Below, piece by piece: positions 1 to 8,015 of a stretch of 13,955 nucleotides of DNA (positions within the stretch are counted from its first letter, which is position 1; every line of letters starts with the position of its first letter). Under the pieces are notes generated by a model that saw only the letters and a list, made by a program, of their open reading frames with translations, did no database searches and was not told where the DNA came from. This DNA is from Mageeibacillus sp. UBA1257 (GTDB taxonomy: Bacteria > Bacillota > Clostridia > UBA1212 > UBA1257): the NCBI GenBank assembly GCA_002308775.1, contig DBVT01000099.1:928-14882 (forward strand), read 5' to 3'. A program made the position numbers and the translations under genes.

Positions 1-701
1 GCAGCGGCGGAGACGGGACGCTGAACGAGGTCGTTTCAGGCGTCATGGAGCTGAAAAACCGCCCTGTGATCGGATATCTTCCCGCGGGAACGACTAACGA
101 TTTCGCAAAGACCGTAAAACTGCCGAAGATGATCGAACAGTCCGTGGCAATGATGGCGAAGGGAAAGATACAGACCGTCGACTGCGGGCGCTTCAACGGA
201 AGAACGTTCGTGTACGTCGCGTCGTTCGGAGCGTTCACGCGTGTATCGTACGGCACGTCGCAGGATGCGAAGAACGTATTCGGACGCGGCGCGTACATAT
301 TCGACGGCATACAGAGCGCGTTCGAGATACGCCCGTATCATGCCCGCGTAACAACTGACGACGCCGTGTACGAGGACGATTTCATTTTCGGCGCCGTGAC
401 TAACGCCCTGTGCGTCGGAGGCGTCATGAACCTGCCGCGCGATATGGTGGGTCTGTCCGACGGCAGATTCGAAGTGCTGCTCATAAAGAACGTGGATAAT
501 CCCGAGGATCTGCCGGATACGATCCACGCCTGTATAGATCTGAATTACGACAACGACAACGTGATACTCACACAGTCTGAAAACGTGAACATCGAATTTA
601 CGGAGGAAACTCCGTTTACGCTCGACGGCGAATTCGCCGGTGCGAACAAAAATGTCGGTATCGAGATCGTCAATCCCGGATTCGACCTTTTGATACCCTG
701 A
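1..701 (+). CDS. Diacylglycerol kinase-family lipid kinase (YegS/BmrU type), 5' truncated
   Basis: Seen: the reading frame is already open at the left edge (first whole codon at base 3) and starts with SGGDGTLNEVVSGVM, the nucleotide-binding GGDGT signature of the diacylglycerol/sphingosine kinase catalytic domain. It is followed by PVIGYLPAGTTNDFAKT, the second conserved loop of the family. About 232 residues are visible; full proteins are about 300, so roughly 60-70 N-terminal residues lie outside. The C-terminal part (TPFTLDGEFAG) matches the usual end of these proteins, where a beta-sandwich domain closes over the active site. Family knowledge: such enzymes phosphorylate diacylglycerol or a related lipid with ATP at the inner membrane face, recycling diacylglycerol from envelope polymer synthesis. 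The exact substrate cannot be read from sequence. The ATG at base 45 is internal, not the start. The GH5-like gene follows after 22 bp and is probably co-transcribed. Confidence 0.92.
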   Translation, partial: SGGDGTLNEVVSGVMELKNRPVIGYLPAGTTNDFAKTVKLPKMIEQSVAMMAKGKIQTVDCGRFNGRTFVYVASFGAFTRVSYGTSQDAKNVFGRGAYIFDGIQSAFEIRPYHARVTTDDAVYEDDFIFGAVTNALCVGGVMNLPRDMVGLSDGRFEVLLIKNVDNPEDLPDTIHACIDLNYDNDNVILTQSENVNIEFTEETPFTLDGEFAGANKNVGIEIVNPGFDLLIP

Positions 702-723
702 TCTGTTATTTTTTGGAGGGACT

Positions 724-2115
724 ATGAAAAAACTGACTGCGATTGTCTGCGTGATAGCGGCAATGATAACGATCTTTATTCCGGCAAAAGGAGAAAGTAC
801 CGCGATGAATGAGAGTAAATACGGCCTTCACGTTGAAGAAGACGGAACGGTAACGCTTGAAGGCGAGCCGTTTTACGGCTTTGGCGTCAACTATTTCGGA
901 GCGTTTGCGAGATACGTCGAAAGCCCCGGACAGTCGACAAAAGAATTCACGGACGGGCTTGCCGGGCTCGCTTCATATAATATTCCTTTTATCCGCATCC
1001 CGCTCTGCTCCTATTATCCGTCGTATTACGAGCTTTACGACAGCGACCCGGAAAAGGTGTTTTCGTATCTTAAGCTCGTGCTCGACGAGTGCGAGAAGAA
1101 CAATATCGGCGTCATCGGTTCGCTCATGTGGTGGGACGCCGTTATCGCCGCGCACCTCGGCGCCAAGCGCTCCGATATGGGAGTGATCGGCAGTAAAGTG
1201 CTCGAATACGCGAAGAAATACACGCGTGACGTGGTTTCGCGCTTCGCCGATCATCCCGCGATCTGGGGCTGGGAGATAGGCAACGAGTACAATCTCTCGT
1301 GCGATCTTCACGCTAAACCCACAGACATTTTTATGGCGGACAAGTTCTCTTATTTCGATTATTACGCTTCAGACGAGCTTGTCGTATTTTACGAGGAAGT
1401 CGCCAAAACGATAAGAGAGATAGACAAAACGAGGCTGATCACAACAGGCAACGGAGAAAACAGAAACTTCTCTTACGCCGGTCATATCGCATCATCCCAG
1501 AGGGATGAATTCCATTACTGGGAAGTCGACTGGTCGACTGACACGAGAGAACAGTTCATGGAAATGTGCGCGTATTTTACGCCTGATCCGATCGATACGA
1601 TATGCTTCCACTTCCAGCACGCCACTTTGAATGCGGCCGAAGGCTCCGCCGAAATCAGAATGACGCATACACTGAAAGACGAAGTCCTCACGACGGCAGA
1701 CTATGTCAAGGTTTATATCGAAGCCGGCAGAAAAGTTAAAAAAGGCGTTTATTTCGGTGAGTTCGGAGACTTTATAGATGTCGAAACAGAATCGAGAAGC
1801 GACTTTGACAGGACACGTTTCGAGGAGAATTTTAAGATACTCATGGACGGAATGGTCGCTGCGGATCTGCAGCTTGCAACAGGCTGGTTCAACTGGAGCA
1901 ACGATAACGGAAGATTCAATCATACTCAGTATAATCTTTCGGAGGTCAATGTCTATAAGATGAATATGCTCAAGGAGATCAACGACAGATTCGTCGCGGA
2001 AGGCAAGCAGGACATCGAAGCGTACTGGGCAAAATACCCCTGCGACGGTTCTTCATTCATGACCTCCGAAGATTCGGAAGCACCTGATGAGACTGCGGTA
2101 TCCGAGGGCAATTGA
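724..2115 (+). CDS. Secreted GH5-like (cellulase/mannanase fold) glycoside hydrolase
   Basis: Seen: 463 residues after a good ribosome site (TTGGAGGG, 3 nt before ATG). The N-terminus (residues 1-24, MKK followed by a hydrophobic stretch) is a signal peptide with no lipobox. A TIM-barrel glycosidase follows. WGWEIGNEYN at 181-190 carries the acid/base Glu188 in the clan GH-A 'NE' motif. FGEFGDF around 344-350 supplies the probable nucleophile Glu346, and GWFNWSND at 387-394 is the usual barrel-closing Trp strand. FGVNYFG at 53-59 is a typical N-terminal barrel strand. Residues 441-463 are acidic, Ser/Thr-rich and probably disordered. Family knowledge: clan GH-A retaining endo-glycosidases cleave beta-linked glucans or mannans. 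Assignment to GH5 rather than a neighbouring GH-A family, and the substrate, are inference. There is no dockerin or obvious CBM. It lies downstream of the lipid kinase without its own visible promoter and is followed by a terminator at 2143-2194. Confidence 0.85.
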   Translation: MKKLTAIVCVIAAMITIFIPAKGESTAMNESKYGLHVEEDGTVTLEGEPFYGFGVNYFGAFARYVESPGQSTKEFTDGLAGLASYNIPFIRIPLCSYYPSYYELYDSDPEKVFSYLKLVLDECEKNNIGVIGSLMWWDAVIAAHLGAKRSDMGVIGSKVLEYAKKYTRDVVSRFADHPAIWGWEIGNEYNLSCDLHAKPTDIFMADKFSYFDYYASDELVVFYEEVAKTIREIDKTRLITTGNGENRNFSYAGHIASSQRDEFHYWEVDWSTDTREQFMEMCAYFTPDPIDTICFHFQHATLNAAEGSAEIRMTHTLKDEVLTTADYVKVYIEAGRKVKKGVYFGEFGDFIDVETESRSDFDRTRFEENFKILMDGMVAADLQLATGWFNWSNDNGRFNHTQYNLSEVNVYKMNMLKEINDRFVAEGKQDIEAYWAKYPCDGSSFMTSEDSEAPDETAVSEGN

Positions 2116-2121
2116 CAATTG
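2109..2121. promoter_or_regulatory. Operator-like perfect 13-bp dyad over the -35 box
   Basis: CAATTGACAATTG is a perfect inverted repeat around A2115. It contains the TTGACA -35 element of the downstream promoter and also the TGA stop of the glycosidase gene. Its position is that expected of a repressor site blocking RNA polymerase, but AT-rich dyads also occur by chance, so an operator role is inference. Confidence 0.35.
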
Positions 2122-2140
2122 TTAAATAATAGTTCATAAT
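2112..2140 (+). promoter_or_regulatory. Sigma-A promoter for the SGNH hydrolase gene
   Basis: TTGACA (2112-2117), a 17-bp spacer and CATAAT (2135-2140) form a nearly perfect vegetative promoter, predicting a start near 2147 and a leader of about 60 nt. It overlaps the end of the glycosidase gene and lies just before a terminator hairpin, so the lipoprotein gene probably has its own transcription unit. Confidence 0.7.
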
Positions 2141-2142
2141 TT

Positions 2143-2194
2143 AATCAGAGATCTTGTGATACATTAGCGGTATACTTCGATCTCTGATTTTTTT
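2143..2194 (+). terminator. Intrinsic terminator after the glycosidase gene
   Basis: AATCAGAGATC (2143-2153) pairs perfectly with GATCTCTGATT (2179-2189), an 11-bp stem with a 25-nt loop, and the right arm runs into seven T residues (2188-2194). It should stop transcripts coming from the kinase/glycosidase genes. The predicted start of the next promoter (about 2147) falls inside the left arm, so transcripts from that promoter would carry only part of the stem. Confidence 0.7.
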
Positions 2195-2209
2195 GAAGAA
2201 GGAAGAGAA

Positions 2210-3556
2210 ATGAAAAGAAAGATGAATTTGATAAGAAAACTGATCATCCTGTTGTGCCTCACATCGATAGGCATACTTGTTTGCAGTTGTAAAAAGGACG
2301 ACACCGTAGTTCCTGCGGCGACTTCCACACCCTCCTCCGACAGCGGGAATAAGGAAGAGACGGGCATCGAGCTCCCCGCAGAATACGACAACGAGATCTG
2401 GACGAAAAAGTTCTGGGAAAACGATATAAGCTATTATGAGCCTATATCTTTTACAGAAGACGAGACAGGTCAGCTCGTAGTCGGAAATCTTTTTTACGAG
2501 CCTGAGGAGATACTCGAAGTCAGATCGGGCGTCGGATTTGCGCAGCTCTACAAAGACAAAGACTTTGCTTACGAAGACGGAAAATTCAATGTCACAAGCA
2601 CGATCCTCCTCGTCGAAGGCAGAGACTACACTGTTAAAAACGGTAAAATAAGGCTGACATCAGACAAGAAATACATCGACGTGATGACTTACGAGGAGCT
2701 GTATCCTTTTTACAAGGAAGGAGAAGAAAAGACATGGCTGGCTCTTCCTTCCGACAATTCGAGATATATCAATATCGACGGAACGATCAAGAACGCGCAG
2801 ATCTACGTGACGTACACGCACAAGGATTCATGGAGCGGATACGTTCCCGCGGCTCAGACAGAGCATCTTCCCGCGACGATGTCAAAACTGGAAAATAAAG
2901 AAGCTCTCAATTTCGTCATCTACGGAGACAGTATCGCGACAGGCGCAGACTGCTCGGGAAACACGGAAAGAGTCATCGACGTCAACACCTTGAAGGAAGT
3001 TTCATACAATTCAAATACGGCTCCGAAGACACCGAGCTGGGCGGAAATGGTCACTGCAAGACTCGAAACGCTCTACGGCTACGACGGCATAGTAAAGATC
3101 AACCGCGCCGCCGGATCTTCAGAGAGCGGCTGGGGCGTCAAAAACGTTCAGACACTTCTCTGCTCGGACGACAATAAGATACCGGACGTCGTAGTTATCG
3201 CTTTCGGAATGAATGAACCGGGAAGGACCGGAACAGCTTTCAAAGCAAATCTGAATACGATGATCGACACAGTCCTTTCAAAGAATCCGAACTGCGAATT
3301 CATTTTAATGTCTTCGATAGAATCAAATCCGATGTACGGTCCGACTAATCTTTCCGAGCACGAAAAAGCGATGTACGAGCTGCAGAATGAAAGAACAGAC
3401 GTTCATATCGCAGTCTGTCCGGTCAATTCAGTTTATCACGGAATGCTCGACGAAGGAAAAACGTTCTACGATCTGACGTCGAACAACATCAACCACCCGA
3501 ACGATTTCCTCGGCAGAGTCTATGCCATGACTCTCCTTGCGACGCTCGGAAAGTAA
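2210..3556 (+). CDS. Lipoprotein SGNH/GDSL-family hydrolase, probable carbohydrate esterase
   Basis: Seen: 448 residues. The start is supported by AGAAGGAAGAG just upstream. A lipoprotein signal peptide ends at V-C-S-Cys27 and is followed by a low-complexity Thr/Ser/Asp/Glu linker (about 28-55). Residues about 60-225 form a beta-rich accessory region containing WLALPSDNSRYINIDGT. The SGNH domain then begins: YGDSIATG at 238-245 (block I, nucleophile Ser241), AGSSESGWG near 301-309 (block II), AFGMNEPG at 331-338 (block III, oxyanion Asn335) and NNINHPNDF at 425-433 (block V, His429). Oddity: the Asp normally three residues before the catalytic His is Asn426, so the enzyme may work with a Ser-His dyad. 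Family knowledge: such secreted SGNH proteins remove acetyl or other acyl groups from polysaccharides. The specific substrate is inference, supported only by the adjacent glycosidase. It has its own promoter and a terminator at 3573-3605. Confidence 0.85.
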   Translation: MKRKMNLIRKLIILLCLTSIGILVCSCKKDDTVVPAATSTPSSDSGNKEETGIELPAEYDNEIWTKKFWENDISYYEPISFTEDETGQLVVGNLFYEPEEILEVRSGVGFAQLYKDKDFAYEDGKFNVTSTILLVEGRDYTVKNGKIRLTSDKKYIDVMTYEELYPFYKEGEEKTWLALPSDNSRYINIDGTIKNAQIYVTYTHKDSWSGYVPAAQTEHLPATMSKLENKEALNFVIYGDSIATGADCSGNTERVIDVNTLKEVSYNSNTAPKTPSWAEMVTARLETLYGYDGIVKINRAAGSSESGWGVKNVQTLLCSDDNKIPDVVVIAFGMNEPGRTGTAFKANLNTMIDTVLSKNPNCEFILMSSIESNPMYGPTNLSEHEKAMYELQNERTDVHIAVCPVNSVYHGMLDEGKTFYDLTSNNINHPNDFLGRVYAMTLLATLGK

Positions 3557-3572
3557 ATTATTTTAATAACAT

Positions 3573-3605
3573 AAAAAAGACAACCTTGCCCGGTTGTCTT
3601 TTTTT
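3573..3605. terminator. Bidirectional intrinsic terminator between convergent genes
   Basis: AAAAAAGACAACC (3573-3585) and GGTTGTCTTTTTTT (3592-3605) form a long stem with a 6-nt loop. There is a T tract on each strand (TTTTTTT rightwards, TTTTTT leftwards), so it can end both the SGNH hydrolase transcript and the valS operon. Confidence 0.9.
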
Positions 3606-3637
3606 GATCTTTTCAATTGATCCGTCTGCATTGCGGA

Positions 3638-6286
3638 TCAGATGTTTTCGAGTTCTGCTATTCTCTTTTTGATCCCTTCTACGATACCTGTGAACTTCTC
3701 CACTTTCGCTCTTTCCTCGTCTACGACCTTTTGAGGAGCTTTTGAAACAAATCCTTCGTTAGACAGTTTCGACTGAGCTCTCTTAAGCTCGCTCTCGGCG
3801 TTCTCCTTTTCTTTTGCGAGTCTCGCGAGTTCCTTTTCAATATCGATGAGCTCATCAAGCGGAATATAGACCTCTACGCCGTCTCTGACGGCCGTTACAG
3901 CCGTTGCGGGTATTCCGACCTTATCTTTTCTTACATCGACGCTCTGGGCGCTTGCAAGGCGCGTAAAATACATCTCGGAAGATCTCAGAAGATCAACTCT
4001 TCCGGGATCAGTAACGAGAATGATATGAGCCTTTTTACCTGCGGGCACATTCATCTCGGAGCGGATATTTCTGATCGCAGTGATGACTTCGAGGACTGTC
4101 TCCATCCGGGCTGCCTCTTCGGGAAAATACAGCGAAGGATCGTACTCCGGCCACTTGGAGATCATGACGCTTTCGCAGTCTTTTACGAGGGAACCGTAGA
4201 TCTCTTCCGTTACGAAAGGCATGAACGGATGAAGGAGTTTCATACATTTCACGAGCACTTCGTTAAGAACGTACTGGCACTCGAGCGAACCTTCCGTTTT
4301 ATCGAACAGTCTCGGCTTCGCGAGCTCGATATATCTGTCGCAGAACTGATCCCAAAGGAAATCGTAAACCTTGGTGAGCGCGATGCCAAGCTCGTATTTT
4401 TCGAGATTTTCAGTGACTTCTTTCACCAGATCGTTTGCGCGCGACATTATCCATTTGTCAGCCACATTGAACCTCTTCGGATCTACTTTCGAGAAATCGA
4501 GATCTTCGTCAAAATTGAGTAAAACGAATCTCGTGGCGTTCCAGATCTTGTTCGCGAAGTTTCTCGCGCTTTCGACTTTCTCGTCCATGAATCTCTGGTC
4601 GTTGCCCGGAGCGTTTCCGGAGAGGATCGCGAATCTGAGAGCGTCCGTACCGTATTTATCGATTATATCGAGAGGATCGATACCGTTTCCGAGGGATTTG
4701 GACATCTTCCTGCCCTGCGCGTCCCTGATAAGTCCATGTATCAATACTGTCTTGAAAGGAACTTCTCCCGTCTGTTCTATCGCGGAGAATATCATCCTCG
4801 CGACCCAGAAGAATATAATATCGTAGCCCGTGACGAGAACATCTGTCGGGAAGAAATAATCAAGGTCGGGAGTCTTTTCAGGCCAGCCGAGAGTTGAGAA
4901 CGGCCAAAGAGCAGAACTGAACCACGTATCCAAAGTATCGGGATCCTGTTCAAATTCCTCGCAGCCGCATTCGGGACATTTTACCGGCATAGAAGCAGCG
5001 ACTTCCATATGGCCGCATTTCTTGCAGTAATAAGCAGGTATCCTGTGGCCCCACCAGAGCTGCCTTGAAATGCACCAGTCTCTGATATTCTCCATCCAGT
5101 TGTAATATATTTTGGAAAATCTTTCCGGAATAAACTGCACTCTGCCCTCTCTGACGGCCTTTACGGCGGGTTTTGCGAGCGGCTCCATCTTGACATACCA
5201 TTGCGTTGATATGACAGGTTCTATGACCGTGTGGCAGCGCTGGCACGTGCCTACGTTATGCTTATACTGCTCGACTTTAACGAGGAGTCCTTCCTTTTCG
5301 AGATCTTCGACGATCTGCTTTCTCGCCGTGTATCTGTCCATGCCGCAATACTTTCCGCCGTTCTCATTTATGATCGCACGGTCGTCCATTATCCTTATCA
5401 CGGGCAGGTCGTGTCTCTTTCCGACCTCGTAGTCGTTCGGGTCGTGCGCCGGAGTGATCTTAACGGCTCCTGTTCCGAATCCGAGTTCTACGTATTCATC
5501 AGCTATGACAGGTATCTCTCGGCCCACCAGAGGCAGAATAAGACACTTTCCGACTATATCCTTATATTTTTCATCCTGAGGGTTTACAGCGACCGCAACG
5601 TCCCCCAGAAGGGTCTCAGGACGCGTTGTAGCTATCGTCAAATGACCGCTTCCGTCTTTGAACGGATACCTGATATACCAGAAGCATCCCTGCTGCTCTT
5701 CGTATTCAACTTCTATATCTGAAATAGACGTGTTGCATTTCGGGCACCAGTTGGTGATCCTTTCGCCTTTATAAATAAGTCCCTTCTTGTACAGTCTCAG
5801 GAATACTTCGGTAACTGCTTTCGACAGTCCTTCGTCCATCGTAAAACGCTCTCTGTCCCAGTCGCAGGAGCTTCCGAGTCTCTTGAGCTGTTCGATGATC
5901 CTTCCGCCGTATACTCTCTTCCATTCCCACGCTCTTTTTAAAAACTCTTCCCGGCCGATGTCCTCTTTCCTGAGTCCTTCCTTTGCCATTGCGTCTACTA
6001 TTTTAGCCTCTGTCGCGATAGACGCGTGGTCCGTTCCGGGAAGCCAGAGTGCCGCATATCCCTGCATCCTTTTGAATCTGATTATCGTATCCTGCATGGT
6101 ATTGTCCATGGCGTGTCCCATATGCAGCTGCCCTGTGATATTCGGCGGCGGGATAACTATGGTAAAAGGCTTCTTCTCCGGGTCGATCACTCCCCTGAAA
6201 TAACCCTTGTCCATCCAGTTCTGATATATCCTCTGTTCGATCTTCTGCGGTTCGTAAACCTTTGCCATATTTTCTGCAGATCTCAT
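3638..6286 (-). CDS. valS: Valine--tRNA ligase
   Basis: Charges tRNA-Val with valine in the cytoplasm. Seen: 882 residues, the normal bacterial length, with every hallmark of the class Ia enzyme. The HIGH motif is LHMGH at 54-58 after PPPNITGQ, and KMSKS lies at 527-531. The CP1 editing domain has ATTRPETLLGD (219-229) and HDPNDYEVG (281-289). Cys pairs CPKC (181-184), CQRC (348-351), CKKC (421-424) and CPEC (437-440) suit zinc ribbons. A Lys/Glu-rich C-terminal coiled coil (about 815-882) is the tRNA-binding arm. Start: ATG at 6286 has GGAGGT at 6297-6302 with a 10-nt spacer; the alternative Met7 (6268) lacks a clear ribosome site. It is the last gene of a four-gene operon, 32 bp after the acyl-CoA synthetase gene. 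There is no room for a T-box leader, so valine starvation control is not visible here. Confidence 0.98.
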   Translation of the reverse strand: MRSAENMAKVYEPQKIEQRIYQNWMDKGYFRGVIDPEKKPFTIVIPPPNITGQLHMGHAMDNTMQDTIIRFKRMQGYAALWLPGTDHASIATEAKIVDAMAKEGLRKEDIGREEFLKRAWEWKRVYGGRIIEQLKRLGSSCDWDRERFTMDEGLSKAVTEVFLRLYKKGLIYKGERITNWCPKCNTSISDIEVEYEEQQGCFWYIRYPFKDGSGHLTIATTRPETLLGDVAVAVNPQDEKYKDIVGKCLILPLVGREIPVIADEYVELGFGTGAVKITPAHDPNDYEVGKRHDLPVIRIMDDRAIINENGGKYCGMDRYTARKQIVEDLEKEGLLVKVEQYKHNVGTCQRCHTVIEPVISTQWYVKMEPLAKPAVKAVREGRVQFIPERFSKIYYNWMENIRDWCISRQLWWGHRIPAYYCKKCGHMEVAASMPVKCPECGCEEFEQDPDTLDTWFSSALWPFSTLGWPEKTPDLDYFFPTDVLVTGYDIIFFWVARMIFSAIEQTGEVPFKTVLIHGLIRDAQGRKMSKSLGNGIDPLDIIDKYGTDALRFAILSGNAPGNDQRFMDEKVESARNFANKIWNATRFVLLNFDEDLDFSKVDPKRFNVADKWIMSRANDLVKEVTENLEKYELGIALTKVYDFLWDQFCDRYIELAKPRLFDKTEGSLECQYVLNEVLVKCMKLLHPFMPFVTEEIYGSLVKDCESVMISKWPEYDPSLYFPEEAARMETVLEVITAIRNIRSEMNVPAGKKAHIILVTDPGRVDLLRSSEMYFTRLASAQSVDVRKDKVGIPATAVTAVRDGVEVYIPLDELIDIEKELARLAKEKENAESELKRAQSKLSNEGFVSKAPQKVVDEERAKVEKFTGIVEGIKKRIAELENI

Positions 6287-6318
6287 TGTATATTTTACCT
6301 CCGTACAGATGTGTATCT

Positions 6319-7992
6319 TTATGCCTTTTTATTGTCGTCGTCGCGGATCTGATTCCTCTTGATCTTGCCGCTGACCGTCTTGGGAAGTTCATCTACGAAT
6401 TCGACTATTCTCGGATATTTGTAAGGAGCCGTGACGCGTTTTACGTGATCCTGAAGCTCTTTTTTGAGTTCTTCGGAAGGTGCATAACCTTTCGCGAGCA
6501 CTACTGTCGCTTTGACGACCTGTCCTCTTACAGGATCGGGAGCAGCTGTTATAGCGCACTCGACCACTGACGGATGAGTCATAAGAGCGCTCTCGACTTC
6601 GAAAGGTCCTATTCTGTATCCGGAACATTTTATTACGTCGTCTTTTCTTCCCACGAATCTGAAATATCCGTTTTCATCGTACCATGCGATATCGCCTGTG
6701 TGATAATCTCCGTTCGCGAACATCTTCTCCGTATTCTCCGGATCGTTATAATAACCGATCGTAAGTCCCACGGGGCGATGTTCTTTTGCGCCTTTTATGA
6801 CGATCTCTCCTTCTTCGCCTATCTCGCACTTTTTACCGTTTGAATCTACTATCTGGATATCGAATGAGGCCGCAGGCTTTCCGGTGGATCCCGGTATAGG
6901 ATCAAACCACTGATAGTTCGCGAGTATAACGGGCGTCTCTGTCTGCCCGAATCCTTCATAGATCTTGTGGCCGGTAAGTTTTTCCCAGTAATCGAAAACG
7001 GAAGGATTGAGTGGCTCTCCGGCCATGCAGCAGTGATGTATCGAGGAAAGATCGTATTTCGTAAGATCCTCCCTTATCATGAATCTGTACATCGTTGCCG
7101 GAGCGCAGAATGTAGTTATTTTATATTTTTCCATGACTCTCAGAAGTTTGTCAGGAACGAATTTATCCATATCGTAGCCGAGCTGTGCGGAGCCGCATAT
7201 CCACTGCCCGTAGATCTTGCCCCATGAAAATTTTGCCCATCCGGAATCAGCTACAGCGAGATGAAGTCCGTTGTCCTCTGCCTGGTGCCAGTATCTCGCA
7301 GTGAGTATATGTCCGAGCGGATAAGACTGAACGTGCTGCACCATTTTGGGCATACCCGTCGTTCCCGAGGTAAAATACACGAGCATCAGATCGTCAGCCG
7401 ATACTTTGTCTTTTCCTGAAGGACGGTCGAATTTATCGCTCTGTTTTAAATATTCGGCGGAAAAATCGATCCACCCTTCCCTTTGACCGTTTACCATCGC
7501 TTTGTATTTGAGCGTAGGACAACTGGGCAACGATCTTTCAACAGAAGGGATCAGATAAGGATCGTTTGCGCAAATTATCATTTTTACGCTGATCGCGTTG
7601 ATCCTGTAGATGAGGTCTTTTTCGGTGAGCTGGAATGTCGCTGGTATCGCCACAACGCCCATCTTGTGAAGAGCTGTGACTGTCAGCCAGTACTCGTATC
7701 TTCTCTTCATGATCAGCATGACTTTGTCGCCTTTTTTGATCCCGATCGACTTTAAGTAGTTGCAGATCATATTGCTGTATCTTTTTACGTCAGTGAATGT
7801 AAATATTCTCTCCTCGCCATGGTCGTTACACCATACGAGCGCTTTTTTCTCCGGTTCAACCTCAGCCCATCCGTCTACGATATCAAAGCCGAAGTTGAAA
7901 TCGCCGGGCATCTTAAGTTTGTAATTCTGAATAAAATCCTCATACGAATCGAATTCGGATCTTTCCAGATATTTATCAAGCATATAACTCAT
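6319..7992 (-). CDS. AMP-forming acyl-CoA synthetase, medium-chain (MACS/AcsM) type
   Basis: Activates a carboxylic acid to its acyl-AMP and then acyl-CoA. Seen: 557 residues with the complete ANL-superfamily core. The phosphate loop is YFTSGTTGMPK at 206-216 and the A5 motif YEGFGQTE at 345-352. TGD (Asp434) binds the ribose, GRKDDVIKCSGYRIGPFEVE (448-467) is the hinge and A8 loop, and PKTVSGKIKR near 537-546 holds the catalytic Lys543. Length and the FNFGFDIVDGWAE N-terminal segment resemble medium-chain acyl-CoA synthetases more than acetyl-CoA synthetases (about 650 residues). The real substrate (medium-chain, branched, aromatic or bile-type acid) cannot be told. It follows the XRE/cupin gene by 23 bp and precedes valS by 32 bp; its ribosome site (AGAGAA/AGAGAT) is weak, suggesting translational coupling. 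The adjacent cupin regulator probably controls it. Confidence 0.9.
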   Translation of the reverse strand: MSYMLDKYLERSEFDSYEDFIQNYKLKMPGDFNFGFDIVDGWAEVEPEKKALVWCNDHGEERIFTFTDVKRYSNMICNYLKSIGIKKGDKVMLIMKRRYEYWLTVTALHKMGVVAIPATFQLTEKDLIYRINAISVKMIICANDPYLIPSVERSLPSCPTLKYKAMVNGQREGWIDFSAEYLKQSDKFDRPSGKDKVSADDLMLVYFTSGTTGMPKMVQHVQSYPLGHILTARYWHQAEDNGLHLAVADSGWAKFSWGKIYGQWICGSAQLGYDMDKFVPDKLLRVMEKYKITTFCAPATMYRFMIREDLTKYDLSSIHHCCMAGEPLNPSVFDYWEKLTGHKIYEGFGQTETPVILANYQWFDPIPGSTGKPAASFDIQIVDSNGKKCEIGEEGEIVIKGAKEHRPVGLTIGYYNDPENTEKMFANGDYHTGDIAWYDENGYFRFVGRKDDVIKCSGYRIGPFEVESALMTHPSVVECAITAAPDPVRGQVVKATVVLAKGYAPSEELKKELQDHVKRVTAPYKYPRIVEFVDELPKTVSGKIKRNQIRDDDNKKA

Positions 7993-8015
7993 ATCTCATT
8001 ATCTCTTTTCTCTTT

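Noticed and set aside
36..527. Long antisense frames opposite the kinase, valS and other genes (for example 36-527 minus, 4025-4522 plus, 10691-11251 plus)
   Set aside because: They lie fully inside well-supported genes, have no recognisable domains and read like low-meaning mirror products of codon bias.
3617..3640. Second hairpin (TGATCCG/CGGATCA) at the end of valS
   Set aside because: Only 7 bp, includes the stop codon and has no T tract behind it; the stem at 3573-3605 explains termination.
4950..5246. Separate small gene on the minus strand within valS
   Set aside because: It is a shifted frame of the valyl-tRNA synthetase, whose true frame carries the zinc-binding Cys pairs there.
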